Shown here: positions 53,876 through 62,225 of the stretch, piece after piece
Layout of the letters: each line of letters begins with the position of its first letter
Position numbering within the stretch: the first letter of the stretch is position 1
Assembly: GCF_013407955.1 (NCBI RefSeq)
Contig: NZ_JACCBU010000001.1
Coordinates: 6,448,001 to 6,512,000, forward strand
Reading direction: 5' to 3'
From: Microlunatus parietis
GTDB taxonomy: Bacteria; Actinomycetota; Actinomycetes; Propionibacteriales; Propionibacteriaceae
DNA: 64,000 nt
Position numbers and translations under genes: made by a program
The notes under the pieces: generated by a model
What the model was told of the DNA's origin: nothing
Database searches by the model: none
What the model saw: only the letters and a program-made list of their open reading frames with translations

Positions 53876-54868
53876 AGATCGGCCGTGGGTTTGGGCAGGT
53901 GTGGCGGGTCGGGTGCCGAGAGGCGTGTCGCCATCTCTCTTCGCACGGGCTGATAAAGCGCTTCAGATCCCGGGAGCGCTCGCCACCAAGAGATTTCGCG
54001 ACAGGTCCGGGTGCCGAGTTCTCGCCCAGTTCGCCGGTGTCGGACGGCAGCGGGCCGCGCCCCGGTCGATCCGACGAGCCGCACAGAGCCGCCGTCTTCC
54101 CCAGCGGCGGCTGCCGGGTTCGTCGTCACCGGTTTGCCGCGCCGGCTCTGCCGCTGCCGATCGCCGATGTGGGTCTTGCCGCGCCGGTTCGCGCCGGTTC
54201 TGCCGCCGCTGACTCGGCCGCGCGGGTTCTGCCGTCGCCAGCTCGGTCGGTGCGGGTTCGGCCGTGCGGGGTTCTGCTGTCGTCGGCTGGGTCGGTGCGG
54301 GTTCGGCTGCGCGGGGTTCTGCTGTCGTCGGCTGGGTCGGTGCGGGTTCGGCTGCGCGGGGTTCTGCTGTCGTCGGCTGGGTCGGTGCGGGTTCGGCTGC
54401 GCGGGGTTCTGCTGTCGTCGGCTGAGTCGGTGCGGGTTTCGCCGCGCGGGTTCTCTGTCGCCGGTTTCGCCGCTGCAGGTTCGGCCGCGCGGGTTCTGCC
54501 CCTGCCGGTTTCGCCGCGCGGGCTCCGCCACCGGTTGCCGCTTCCGGTTTCGCCGCGCCGGCTCCGCCGCCGGTTGTCGCTGCCGGTTTGCCGCCGCTCC
54601 TTCGCGCCGTCGTTCCTTCGTCCGCTGCGCCCTTCTTGTGGCCGTCCGTCTGTCGCCGTTCCTCTCGCGGCCGACCGACCTCGTTGCCGCCCGTCCAGAC
54701 GCGGACTCTGGTTGTCGTTCGGTCTGGGGGCGGACTCTGGTTGTCGCCCGCCCCGGGCGCCTTTCCCCTCGTCCTCGGACTCGCCGCATCACTTCCTCCC
54801 CACCGCCCTTCCGCCGACCGGGCACAAGTGCAGCGACACGCCGCCAGAACGCCTGCTTTTGTGACCGG
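53876..54868. other. Low-complexity region, possibly a decayed repeat-protein gene
   Basis: About 1 kb is open in several frames on both strands, with Arg/Pro/Ala/Gly-rich translations. One minus-strand frame gives Ala-Pro-Glu-Thr text (APTQPTTAEP repeats) resembling a surface-protein linker. It is in frame with, but after, the stop of the winged-helix gene, and has no start codon of its own. No frame stays natural over the whole stretch. It contains the 45-bp tandem repeat. I do not call a gene. Confidence 0.4.
54271..54450. repeat. 45-bp tandem repeat, four copies
   Basis: The unit starting GTTCTGCTGTCGTCGGCTGG begins at 54271, 54316, 54361 and 54406, exactly 45 bp apart. The first three copies are nearly identical and the fourth diverges at its end. 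Because 45 is a multiple of three, every frame encodes a 15-residue repeat. Confidence 0.9.
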
Positions 54869-56005
54869 TCAGCGGTCGGGGAGGAGGCGGAGGTCGGCGA
54901 GGTCGAGGTTGAGGGCGGTGGCGACGTCCTGGGCCGGGGCGGCGACGAGATCCTCGGGGAGGCGGGCCTCGCCGGGGAGCGGGGTGATCTCGATCTCGGT
55001 CCGGCGGCCTCGGGCGACGGTGCGCCAGGTGGCGACCAGGCGTTGATCATGGAGCACGACCGGCGCGAAGAGTCCGTTGGCCTTGCGCCAGATCGCCGCG
55101 AGTTGTTCCTCGGTGCAGAACCGGGTCCGGTTCGGGCCGCTGAAGCCGAGCAGCAGACCGTCGAACTCGCCGAGCAGGCGGCAGCCGGGATCGGGCTCAC
55201 CGCCGCGGGGCGGCCGGGCGAGGTCGAACAGCGGCTCGTGGTCCGGTCCGGTGTGGTGCACCAGGGCGTCGCCGAGGGTGGCCACGGCGTTGTCGACCCT
55301 GGTCAGCCCGACGCCGAAGAAGAAGGCGAGGTCGCGCCGGTGTACCGGGCCATAGGCGGTGCAGTGGCCGATGATCAACTCGGCCAGCGCCGCGTCGGGG
55401 TCGACGGGCGTCCACTCGTCGAGCACCGCAGTTCCGGTGCGGTGATAGATGTCGGTCCGCTTCTCCCAGGCGGCGTCCTTCGGTCGCCGGATCAGGCCGC
55501 TGTGACCCCAGATCAGGCCGCGGTCACTGCTGGATCGCAGCCCCGCGAAATCCGGTTCGCGGGCCGCCAGCCACTCCTCGGCGTGCGCGCAGATCTCGTC
55601 CCGGGGTCGCCAGGCGTCGCTGCAGAACGCCTCCAGTTCCGCGTCGAGGTCGGCCGGGTCGACCTTGCGCAGCCCGAGCTGCCGGGTGATCATGGCCGGC
55701 CGAGCCAGCCGGGCCACCGCGTCCAGCAGGGTGAACCGGTCGGCCACCGAGGTGTGCACGGTGCCGCGCAGGTTGCTCGTCTTGACCAGCTGGTACGACT
55801 CCAGGGCCGCACAGATCGTGTGGTAGTCGAGCCCGGGCAGCCGGCTGGCGGCGGCGAGGAACGGGGCCCGCGGCGCCTGGGACTGGATCGGCCCGAGCCG
55901 CCGGAACACGGTGCGCAGGTCGCGCAGGGTGGGTCGGCCCGCCGGAGCAGTCGGGAACTGCCGCCGCAGCGTCAGCTCCGCGAGTTGATCACGATCGAGC
56001 CGCAT
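54869..56005 (-). CDS. Winged-helix DNA-binding protein, AlkZ-like DNA glycosylase candidate
   Basis: A 378-residue protein of the HTH_42 (AlkZ/YcaQ) family. The N-terminal winged helix ends with LGPIQSQAPRAP, in which Gln41 and Gln43 form the Q-x-Q motif that is catalytic in AlkZ, a glycosylase for interstrand crosslinks and bulky alkylation. Further family blocks are SNLRGTVHTS near residue 75, DRGLIWGHSGL and the C-terminal FDGLLLGFSGPNRTRF (normally LPEFDSLLLAH). It lies in a genome segment with uvrA and uvrB, but this is not an operon. The start overlaps the upstream hydrolase by 17 bp, so both are co-transcribed. Confidence 0.83.
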   Translation of the reverse strand: MRLDRDQLAELTLRRQFPTAPAGRPTLRDLRTVFRRLGPIQSQAPRAPFLAAASRLPGLDYHTICAALESYQLVKTSNLRGTVHTSVADRFTLLDAVARLARPAMITRQLGLRKVDPADLDAELEAFCSDAWRPRDEICAHAEEWLAAREPDFAGLRSSSDRGLIWGHSGLIRRPKDAAWEKRTDIYHRTGTAVLDEWTPVDPDAALAELIIGHCTAYGPVHRRDLAFFFGVGLTRVDNAVATLGDALVHHTGPDHEPLFDLARPPRGGEPDPGCRLLGEFDGLLLGFSGPNRTRFCTEEQLAAIWRKANGLFAPVVLHDQRLVATWRTVARGRRTEIEITPLPGEARLPEDLVAAPAQDVATALNLDLADLRLLPDR

Positions 56006-56705
56006 GGACCCGCGACCCGAGGAACTCGTCGATGGCGTCGCAGAAGGCCGAGAAACCTTCCCCGGCGTGGATCCCGTGCCCGTACGGCAGCGTACGGAAG
56101 CTCGCTCCCGGGATCCGCCCGGCGACCTCCGCCTGCGCCTCCTGCGGCAGCGTGCTGTCCGGGCCGCCGGCCAAGATCAACACCGGCGCGGTGATCGACT
56201 CCAGCCCGGACCAGTTCGCCGGGTCGGGGGAGCGCAGTTCGGCCCGCAGTTGGTTGATCAACGCGAAGTCGTACGGTGTCGGCTGATCCGGCGGCTCGAC
56301 GTCGGGCCGGTCCAGCGGCACCGGCGGCGGTGCCTCCTCGACCACCAGCGCGGCCACCCGGTCCGGCCGCAGCTGGGCGGCGATCAACGCGGCCAGGCCG
56401 CCCATCGAGTGCCCGATCAGGGTCACCCGATCCAAGTCCAGCGCGTCGGCCAGCAGCCAGACGTCCTCGGCCAGCGCCCGGAACGAGTATCCGTCGGCAT
56501 GATCACTGCCGCCGTGCCCGCGCTGATCCACCGCCAACACCTGGTAGCGATCACCGAGGTGTTCCGCGAACCGGTCCCACGTCGTGTGATCACCGCCGAG
56601 CCCGTGCAGCAGGATCACCGGCGGCCCATCCGGCACCCCGGTACGGGAAACGAACAGCCGGAGGTCCCCGGCCACAACCAAGCCGTCGTCTGTCACGCGG
56701 CACAC
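55989..56705 (-). CDS. Alpha/beta hydrolase
   Basis: A 238-residue alpha/beta hydrolase. LLHGLGGDHTTW is the oxyanion region, GHSMGG near residue 98 is the nucleophile elbow, Asp in LAGGPDSTLP and His in YGHGIHAGEGF complete the triad. AVDQRGHGGSD is typical of esterases and haloperoxidase-like enzymes. There is no export signal. GTG 56705 or the next in-frame GTG at 56696 can start translation. It precedes the AlkZ-like gene with a 17-bp overlap. The substrate is unknown. Confidence 0.9.
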   Translation of the reverse strand: MCRVTDDGLVVAGDLRLFVSRTGVPDGPPVILLHGLGGDHTTWDRFAEHLGDRYQVLAVDQRGHGGSDHADGYSFRALAEDVWLLADALDLDRVTLIGHSMGGLAALIAAQLRPDRVAALVVEEAPPPVPLDRPDVEPPDQPTPYDFALINQLRAELRSPDPANWSGLESITAPVLILAGGPDSTLPQEAQAEVAGRIPGASFRTLPYGHGIHAGEGFSAFCDAIDEFLGSRVHAARS

Positions 56706-56732
56706 TCTACGGGCCGAAGATGACCGCTCCGG

Positions 56733-57449
56733 TCACCTTTCGAACCGCGCGCGGATACCGACGAAATGATCCTTCATCGCCGCAGCGAACCGCTCCGCAT
56801 CGCCCGCGGCGAGGGCGTTCAGCAGATCGCGGTGCCAGCGCGCCGCTTCCTTCTTGGTGTATTGATCACCGGGCAGCCGGGCGTTCACGTCGGCGAAGGT
56901 GCGCCAGAAGACGCTGACCAGATCGAGGATCAGGGCGTTGCCGAGCGGCTGGTAGAGGGCCCGGTGAAACTCCCAGTCCTCCTCGGCGAACGGCACCCCG
57001 CGCCGCGCCTTGGCCTCCATCCGTTCCACGATCTCGGTCAGCTCGCCGAGGTCGCCGTCCGCGAAGTGGGCGACCACGTCGTCGGCCAGCCCGATCTCCA
57101 GCGCCTGCCGGACCGCGAGCACGTCGCGCACCTCGCGCAGGTCGCCGGCCATCGACTGCGACATCCGGAACGCCAGCCCGTCCTCGAGCGACTTCAGCCC
57201 GACGGTGCCGACATAGGTGCCGTACCCGTGCCGGATCTCGATGATGCCGACCGCCTGCAGCGCCTTCATCGCCTCCCGCAACGGATGCCGGCCGACCTCG
57301 AGCTGGGTCATCAGTTCCTGCTCGGTGGGCAGCGGGTCGCCGGAGACGAGGTTGTGGTCGAGGATGTAGGCCTTGACCGCGTCCCGGATGAACTCCTGGT
57401 TCGTCGCAGCCGTGCGGGGGCGCCGCGCCGTCGAACCGGTACCGGTCAT
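56733..57449 (-). CDS. GntR-family (FadR subfamily) regulator
   Basis: A 238-residue regulator. The GntR winged helix (about 18-85) carries DPLPTEQELMTQLEVGRHPLREAMKALQA, and the all-helical FCD ligand-binding domain has the metal-site residues Asp/His in RVRDVLAVRQALE, DWEFHRALY and the C-terminal HRDLLNALAAGD / MKDHFVGIRARF. GGAGGA precedes the ATG. It is last in the sialidase-lyase-regulator operon and most likely represses that operon and the divergent importer through the ACTATG-T-CATAGT dyad at 59551. Confidence 0.93.
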   Translation of the reverse strand: MTGTGSTARRPRTAATNQEFIRDAVKAYILDHNLVSGDPLPTEQELMTQLEVGRHPLREAMKALQAVGIIEIRHGYGTYVGTVGLKSLEDGLAFRMSQSMAGDLREVRDVLAVRQALEIGLADDVVAHFADGDLGELTEIVERMEAKARRGVPFAEEDWEFHRALYQPLGNALILDLVSVFWRTFADVNARLPGDQYTKKEAARWHRDLLNALAAGDAERFAAAMKDHFVGIRARFER

Positions 57450-57471
57450 GATCGTTCCTCCTCAAGACCCC

Positions 57472-58413
57472 TCAGAGCAGCCCCGCGGCCTCCATCCTGC
57501 CCCGGATTCCGGCGATCTCGGCGTCATTCAGCCCGATCGCCGGCTCGGCGAGCCGCGGGCAGTCGATCACGCCGAGCAGCCAGACCGCCGCCTTGAACGC
57601 ACCGAGCGCCGCCGACGCCCCGCCGACCCGGCTGCGGTCGCCGGCCTTGATGATGTCGAACAGCTTGATCAGTCGGTCCTGCTCGGCCCGGGCGCCGGCC
57701 AGGTCGCCGGCCTCGACCAGGGCGAGGATCCGGACGTAGCCGGCCGGGTCGACGTTGCCGAGGCCGGGCACGGCGCCGTCGACGCCGAGCTGCATCGCGG
57801 TGTCGACGGTGACCTCCGACCCGGTCATGATCGAGAAGCCGTCCAGCCCGCGGTCGCTCCGGCCGTTCACCAGCGAGCGCAGGCTCAGCTCGGCACCGCT
57901 GGAGTCCTTCACCCCGGCCAGCACGCCGTCGGCGGCGAGTTCCAAGATCAACTCACCGTCCAGCTTGAGCTTCACCCGGGACGGAATGTCGTAGCCGAAG
58001 ACGGGGGTCTGGCCGGCCATCTCGGCGAGCCGGCGGAAGTGCCGGTCGATCTCGTTGCGGTGCGGCGGGATGTAGAACGGCGCGGTGATCACCAGGCCGT
58101 CCACGCTGAACTTCATCGCCTGCCGGACCAGATCGGCGACCCGGTTGGTGGACGGCTCGAGAGTGCCGGCCAGCAGAGTCGCGGCTCCGGCGGTCTCGGA
58201 CCGAGCCACGTCGAGCACCCGGGCTCGTTGATCATCGGAGAGCGACGTCCCCTCGCCGCTGCTGCCGAGTACGAAGACGCCGGTGGAGCCGGCCGCGAGC
58301 ACGTACCCGATCAACCGGGCCAGCGAACGCGCGTCCACATCGCCCTGGTCGGTCAGCGGTGTCACCAAGGGCGGGATCACGCCGTGCAGCCGCAGCCTCG
58401 GGTCGCCGATCAT
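57472..58413 (-). CDS. DapA/NanA-family lyase, probable N-acetylneuraminate lyase
   Basis: A 313-residue class I aldolase of the dihydrodipicolinate synthase superfamily. Lys169 in AGVKDSSG is the Schiff-base residue and Tyr141 in FGYDIPS the conserved tyrosine. LGSSGEGTSLS carries the carboxylate-binding GSSGE loop. The fold alone allows DHDPS, KDG aldolase or NanA; the sialidase that directly precedes it makes sialic acid cleavage to ManNAc and pyruvate the best guess. GGAGGA lies before ATG 58413, so this start is preferred over ATG 58431, which would overlap the sialidase stop. Confidence 0.85.
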   Translation of the reverse strand: MIGDPRLRLHGVIPPLVTPLTDQGDVDARSLARLIGYVLAAGSTGVFVLGSSGEGTSLSDDQRARVLDVARSETAGAATLLAGTLEPSTNRVADLVRQAMKFSVDGLVITAPFYIPPHRNEIDRHFRRLAEMAGQTPVFGYDIPSRVKLKLDGELILELAADGVLAGVKDSSGAELSLRSLVNGRSDRGLDGFSIMTGSEVTVDTAMQLGVDGAVPGLGNVDPAGYVRILALVEAGDLAGARAEQDRLIKLFDIIKAGDRSRVGGASAALGAFKAAVWLLGVIDCPRLAEPAIGLNDAEIAGIRGRMEAAGLL

Positions 58414-58427
58414 GGTCGTTCCTCCGT

Positions 58428-59543
58428 TCATGATCGTCTGTCGTCGATCGACGACAACGGTACGCGGGCCAGCCGGATCCCTTCGTACGGGCGCTTCTGG
58501 CCAGCCTCGTAGAGCACGCCGAGCCGTTCATCGGGGAGCAGGGCGAGGTCGGAATAGGCGGCCGGCCCGGCGTGCAGCAGCGGCCCGCGCCGCCAGCCGG
58601 TGCCGCCGGCGTTGCCGACGTAGAGGCCGAGCCGGACCCGGCGGCCGGCCGAGCGCGGCGTGGACAGCACGATCCGGTCGTCCGGCAGCCGGATCAGCGC
58701 GGCCTGCACGTCCGGTGCGACGGTGGCCCGGACCGGCCGATAGGGCGCGTCCAGGGTGTCGCCGCCGTCCTCCGACCAGGCGTGCACGCGGCCGGATACC
58801 GAGCTCGAGAAGTTGCGGGTGTTGAAGTAGACCCGGCCGTCGGCCAGCTCGACCGCCGCGGACTCGTTCGGGTTGATCGCCAGCGGATCCTCGTCGTCGA
58901 CATGATCATCGACGAAGCCGAGCCGCCAGCTGCGGCCGCCGTCGTCGCTGACGATGCAGTGGCCGGCGCTGTAGCGCTGCCGCGGGTCGGGATCCTGGTC
59001 CGGCTCGGGCAGCACGGTGTGGTTGGCCGGGATCAGCAGCCGGCCGGCGTGCGGGCCCTGGGTCAGCGCGATGCCGTGGCAGGGGCCGGTCGCATACCAG
59101 CCCCAGTTCTTGTGCTTCACCGCGTCGGTGATCTCCTCCGGCTCGGTCCAGGTCCGGCCCAGATCGCCGCTGCGCTGGAGAAACACGCGGCGGGCCAGGT
59201 AGGCCTGGTCGGACAGGTGCAGCTTCTTCTCGGAGAGGTCGCCCGGATTCCGTACCGAGACGAGCACGATGTCGCCGCTGGCGGGATCGACCACCGGGGC
59301 CGGGTTGCCGCAGGTCGCGTCGTCGGCCGAGTGGACCACCTGGACGTCGCCCCAGCTGGCCCCGCCGTCGGTGGATCTCCGGCAGACCAGGTCGATCTTG
59401 CCGGTGTCGGATCCCGAGTTCACCCGCCCCTCGCAGAACGCGATCACGTTCTCGCCGTCGGCGATCAGGGCCGGGATGCGATAGGTGTGGTAGTCGCTGT
59501 CGGCCGGATCGAAGATCAACTCGTCCTTCAGGCTTGAAGACAT
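58428..59543 (-). CDS. Exo-alpha-sialidase (BNR-repeat, GH33-like)
   Basis: A 371-residue six-bladed beta-propeller. The family RIP motif is YRIP at residues 21-24 (first catalytic Arg), followed by four Asp-box-like repeats (STDGGASW, SGDLGRTW, SDDGGRSW, SEDGGDTL). Glu in NPNESAAVEL, Tyr in AGPAAYSDLA and Arg residues in STPRSAGRR fit the remaining active-site positions. There is no signal peptide, so it acts in the cytoplasm on imported sialosides, in line with the divergent ABC importer. It is the first gene of the minus-strand operon with the lyase and GntR regulator. Confidence 0.9.
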   Translation of the reverse strand: MSSSLKDELIFDPADSDYHTYRIPALIADGENVIAFCEGRVNSGSDTGKIDLVCRRSTDGGASWGDVQVVHSADDATCGNPAPVVDPASGDIVLVSVRNPGDLSEKKLHLSDQAYLARRVFLQRSGDLGRTWTEPEEITDAVKHKNWGWYATGPCHGIALTQGPHAGRLLIPANHTVLPEPDQDPDPRQRYSAGHCIVSDDGGRSWRLGFVDDHVDDEDPLAINPNESAAVELADGRVYFNTRNFSSSVSGRVHAWSEDGGDTLDAPYRPVRATVAPDVQAALIRLPDDRIVLSTPRSAGRRVRLGLYVGNAGGTGWRRGPLLHAGPAAYSDLALLPDERLGVLYEAGQKRPYEGIRLARVPLSSIDDRRS

Positions 59544-59550
59544 AGGACGT

Positions 59551-59563
59551 ACTATGTCATAGT
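59551..59563. promoter_or_regulatory. Operator-like dyad between sialidase and importer genes
   Basis: ACTATG-T-CATAGT is a perfect palindrome around a central T, with GGAC/GTCC-like outer bases. It lies 8 bp from the sialidase start and about 55 bp from the importer start, so one bound GntR-type repressor could control both directions. Confidence 0.6.
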
Positions 59564-59617
59564 CCGTCGCAACTCACCCGGGGGTGGGGGCTCGACCCAA
59601 CGAAGGAGATGGGGAAC

Positions 59618-61267
59618 ATGGATCTGCACGGGCGTACGCAACTTTCGCGGCGCGGCCTGCTCGGCGGTGGTGCCGCTCTCGCCGGCACGGTCGGGGTGGC
59701 GGGCCTCGGCGGCCTGGCCGGCTGTTCGACCGGCGGCGGTGGTGGCGACGACGCCGCGGTGAACGCGGCGGTGAAGCTGCCGACCCACCAGCCGTACGAA
59801 GGGGTCGACCCGGACCTGCCCGGCGACGAGACGGTCCTGGACGGCTACCTGAAATTTCCGGCCGAGCCGAAGCAGGTGATCACCGAGGCGCCGGGCGACG
59901 GTCAACCGGTCACCTTCATGACCAACATCCCCGGCGCGATCCCGCCGCCCGCGAGCGACAACGCGTTCTGGACCGAGCTGAACAACCGGCTCGGCTCGCC
60001 GCTCGAGATCAGCATGGCCTCCAACGACGAGTACGGCGACAAGTTCGCCACCCGGGTGGCCGGCGACGACCTGCCGGACCTGATCAACATCCCGCCCGGC
60101 ACGGCGCAGTTGCCCGGCCTGCTGAAGGCCAAGGCCCGCGACCTGACCGAGTTCCTGTCCGGCGACGCGGTCAAGCAGTATCCGTTCCTGGCCAACCTGC
60201 CCGAGGTCTACTGGCGCGGCTGCGTCTTCAACGGCGGCATCTACGGGGTGCCGGTGCCGCGCGGCATGGCCCGCACCTCGCTGCCGCTCTACCGCGAGGA
60301 TCTCCTTGCCGCCAAGGGAATCAAGGATCCGGCACCGAAGAACTTCCAGGAGTTCTTCGATCTCTGTGTCGAGATGACCGACCAGCGCGGCAACCGCTGG
60401 GCCTGGTCGACGGCGCCGACGAACTACCTCAAGCAGATGCTCGGCATCCCGTACCTGTGGGCCGAGGACGGCGGCAAGTTCACCAGCGCCAACGAGCATC
60501 CGCGCAGCGCCGACGCCCTCGAGGCGGTACGGAAGCTGGTCGAGGCGGGCGTGGTCAACCCGGACGCGTTCACCTCCGGCGCGAGCGCCCGCAAGCAGTG
60601 GTTCAACGGCGGCATCGTCAGCTTCGACCTGGACAGCTTCGTGGCCTGGAACCAGTACTACGCCGACAACACGGCCGGCGACGCGTTCGCCGTGAACATG
60701 CTCGACGTGCCGGGGTTCGACGGCGGCGAGGGCACCCCGTGGCTCGGCGCGGCGCTGAACAACATCACCGCGATCAACGCGCAGACCAAGCACTCCCCGG
60801 AGACGCTGCTCAAGATCGCGAACTGGATGGCCGCGCCGTTCGGCACCCAGGAATACCTGTTCCGCAAGTTCGGTGTCGAGGGCCGGCACTACGCGCTGGA
60901 GGGCTCCGACCCGATCCCGAACAAGGTCGGCGTGCTGGAGACCGGCATCGGCCTGCAGTACGTCTGCGATGCGCCGATGGCGCTCTACCTGGCCGGGCAT
61001 CCGGAGGTGCCGGAGAAGCAGCAGAAGATCCAGCAGAAGATCGCTCCGCGGCTGGTCGCCAACGCCTCGTACGGGCTCTACTCGGACACCCTGAGCAAGA
61101 AGGGCGCGATCATCGACGGGCCGCTGAACGACCTGAGCACCCAGATCATCCTCGGCAAGCAGCCGGTGTCGGCCTGGGCGACCGGGGTGCAGGACTGGTT
61201 GGCCGCGGGAGGCGAGGACATCCGGTCCGAACTCCAGCAGGCGCACGCCGATGTCAACGGAGGTTGA
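59618..61267 (+). CDS. ABC importer solute-binding lipoprotein (LipO/LplA type)
   Basis: A 549-residue extracellular binding protein. The signal has twin arginines (SRRGLLGG) and a lipobox ending at Cys36, so Tat export followed by lipidation is possible. The body is of the long LplA/LipO type rather than MalE type: DNAFWTELNNRLGSPLEI near residue 110, ANMPGD-like DDLPDLINIP, and the EYLFRKFGVEGRHYALEG segment near the end. ATG 59618 is preferred because AAGGAG lies 9 bases upstream; the ATG at 59609 is too close to it. It heads the operon with the LplB- and YtcP-like permeases and is divergent from the sialidase. Confidence 0.92.
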   Translation: MDLHGRTQLSRRGLLGGGAALAGTVGVAGLGGLAGCSTGGGGGDDAAVNAAVKLPTHQPYEGVDPDLPGDETVLDGYLKFPAEPKQVITEAPGDGQPVTFMTNIPGAIPPPASDNAFWTELNNRLGSPLEISMASNDEYGDKFATRVAGDDLPDLINIPPGTAQLPGLLKAKARDLTEFLSGDAVKQYPFLANLPEVYWRGCVFNGGIYGVPVPRGMARTSLPLYREDLLAAKGIKDPAPKNFQEFFDLCVEMTDQRGNRWAWSTAPTNYLKQMLGIPYLWAEDGGKFTSANEHPRSADALEAVRKLVEAGVVNPDAFTSGASARKQWFNGGIVSFDLDSFVAWNQYYADNTAGDAFAVNMLDVPGFDGGEGTPWLGAALNNITAINAQTKHSPETLLKIANWMAAPFGTQEYLFRKFGVEGRHYALEGSDPIPNKVGVLETGIGLQYVCDAPMALYLAGHPEVPEKQQKIQQKIAPRLVANASYGLYSDTLSKKGAIIDGPLNDLSTQIILGKQPVSAWATGVQDWLAAGGEDIRSELQQAHADVNGG

Positions 61268-62225
61268 GGCCCGCTCGGCCCCGATCGCCGCGACCGTGCC
61301 GCCGGAGCGACGCCGGCCGTCGCTGGCCCGGCGGGTCCTCGACGACCGGGTGCTGTTGATCTTCGCCGTGCCCGGCGTCGCGCTGATCCTGTTGTTCCAT
61401 TACGTTCCGCTGCTCGGCAACGTGATCGCGTTCAAGGACTACCAGCCGTTCCTCGGCATCATGGCCAGCGACTGGTCGGCCCTGGACAACTTCGAGGTGA
61501 TCTTCAGCGGCGACCGCGCCTTCCTGCAGGCGCTCGGCAACACGTTGATCTTGACCACGCTGCAGGCGGTGTTCGTGTTCCCGGCACCGATCCTGCTGGC
61601 GCTGCTGATGAATTCGCTGTTCTCGGAGAAGATCAAGAAGATCGTCCAGAGCATCCTCTACCTGCCGCACTTCCTGTCCTGGGTGATCGTGGTCTCGCTG
61701 TTCCAGCAGTTGCTCGGCGGCAGCGGGATGCTGAACAACTTCCTGCGCTCCAACGATTTCGCGACGGTCAGCATCATCGGCAACCCGGACACGTTCCACG
61801 CCCTGCTCACCTCGCAGATCATCTGGAAGGACACCGGCTGGGCGACGATCCTGTTCCTGGCCGCGCTGTCGCAGATCGAGCCCGAGCTGTACGAGGCCGC
61901 GAGCGTCGACGGCGCCGGGCGGATGCGGCAGCTCTGGCACATCACGCTGCCCGGCCTGAGCGGGATCATCATCCTGCTCTTCATCCTGCGGCTGGGCGAC
62001 TCGCTCAGCGTCGGGTTCGAGCAGATCCTGCTGCAGCAGGCCGCGGTCGGCCGCGGCGTCAGCGAGGTGCTGGACACCTACGTCTACAACAACGGCGTGC
62101 TGGGCGGGAACTGGGGCGTCGCTGCGGCGGTCGGCCTGGTCAAGGGGATCGTCGGCGTGATCTTGGTGCTGGCGGCGAACCGGATCGCCCACGTGTTCGG
62201 CCAGGAGGGGGTGTATCGCCGATGA
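61251..62225 (+). CDS. ABC importer permease, LplB type
   Basis: A 324-residue polytopic permease with six expected helices. The conserved LLFHYVPLLGNVIAFKDYQP motif near residue 45 and the EAA loop ELYEAASVDGAGRMRQLWHITLP near 210 define the LplB group, which imports complex oligosaccharides in Firmicutes and Actinobacteria. The start overlaps the binding-protein gene by 17 bp and the stop overlaps the next permease in ATGA, so the three are one transcript. The ATPase is not encoded here. Confidence 0.93.
   Translation: MSTEVEARSAPIAATVPPERRRPSLARRVLDDRVLLIFAVPGVALILLFHYVPLLGNVIAFKDYQPFLGIMASDWSALDNFEVIFSGDRAFLQALGNTLILTTLQAVFVFPAPILLALLMNSLFSEKIKKIVQSILYLPHFLSWVIVVSLFQQLLGGSGMLNNFLRSNDFATVSIIGNPDTFHALLTSQIIWKDTGWATILFLAALSQIEPELYEAASVDGAGRMRQLWHITLPGLSGIIILLFILRLGDSLSVGFEQILLQQAAVGRGVSEVLDTYVYNNGVLGGNWGVAAAVGLVKGIVGVILVLAANRIAHVFGQEGVYRR

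Noticed and set aside
53848..55200. Minus-strand 450-residue open frame over the 45-bp repeat
   Set aside because: The translation is Arg/Asn/Pro-rich, overlaps the AlkZ-like gene by over 300 bp in another frame and matches no family.
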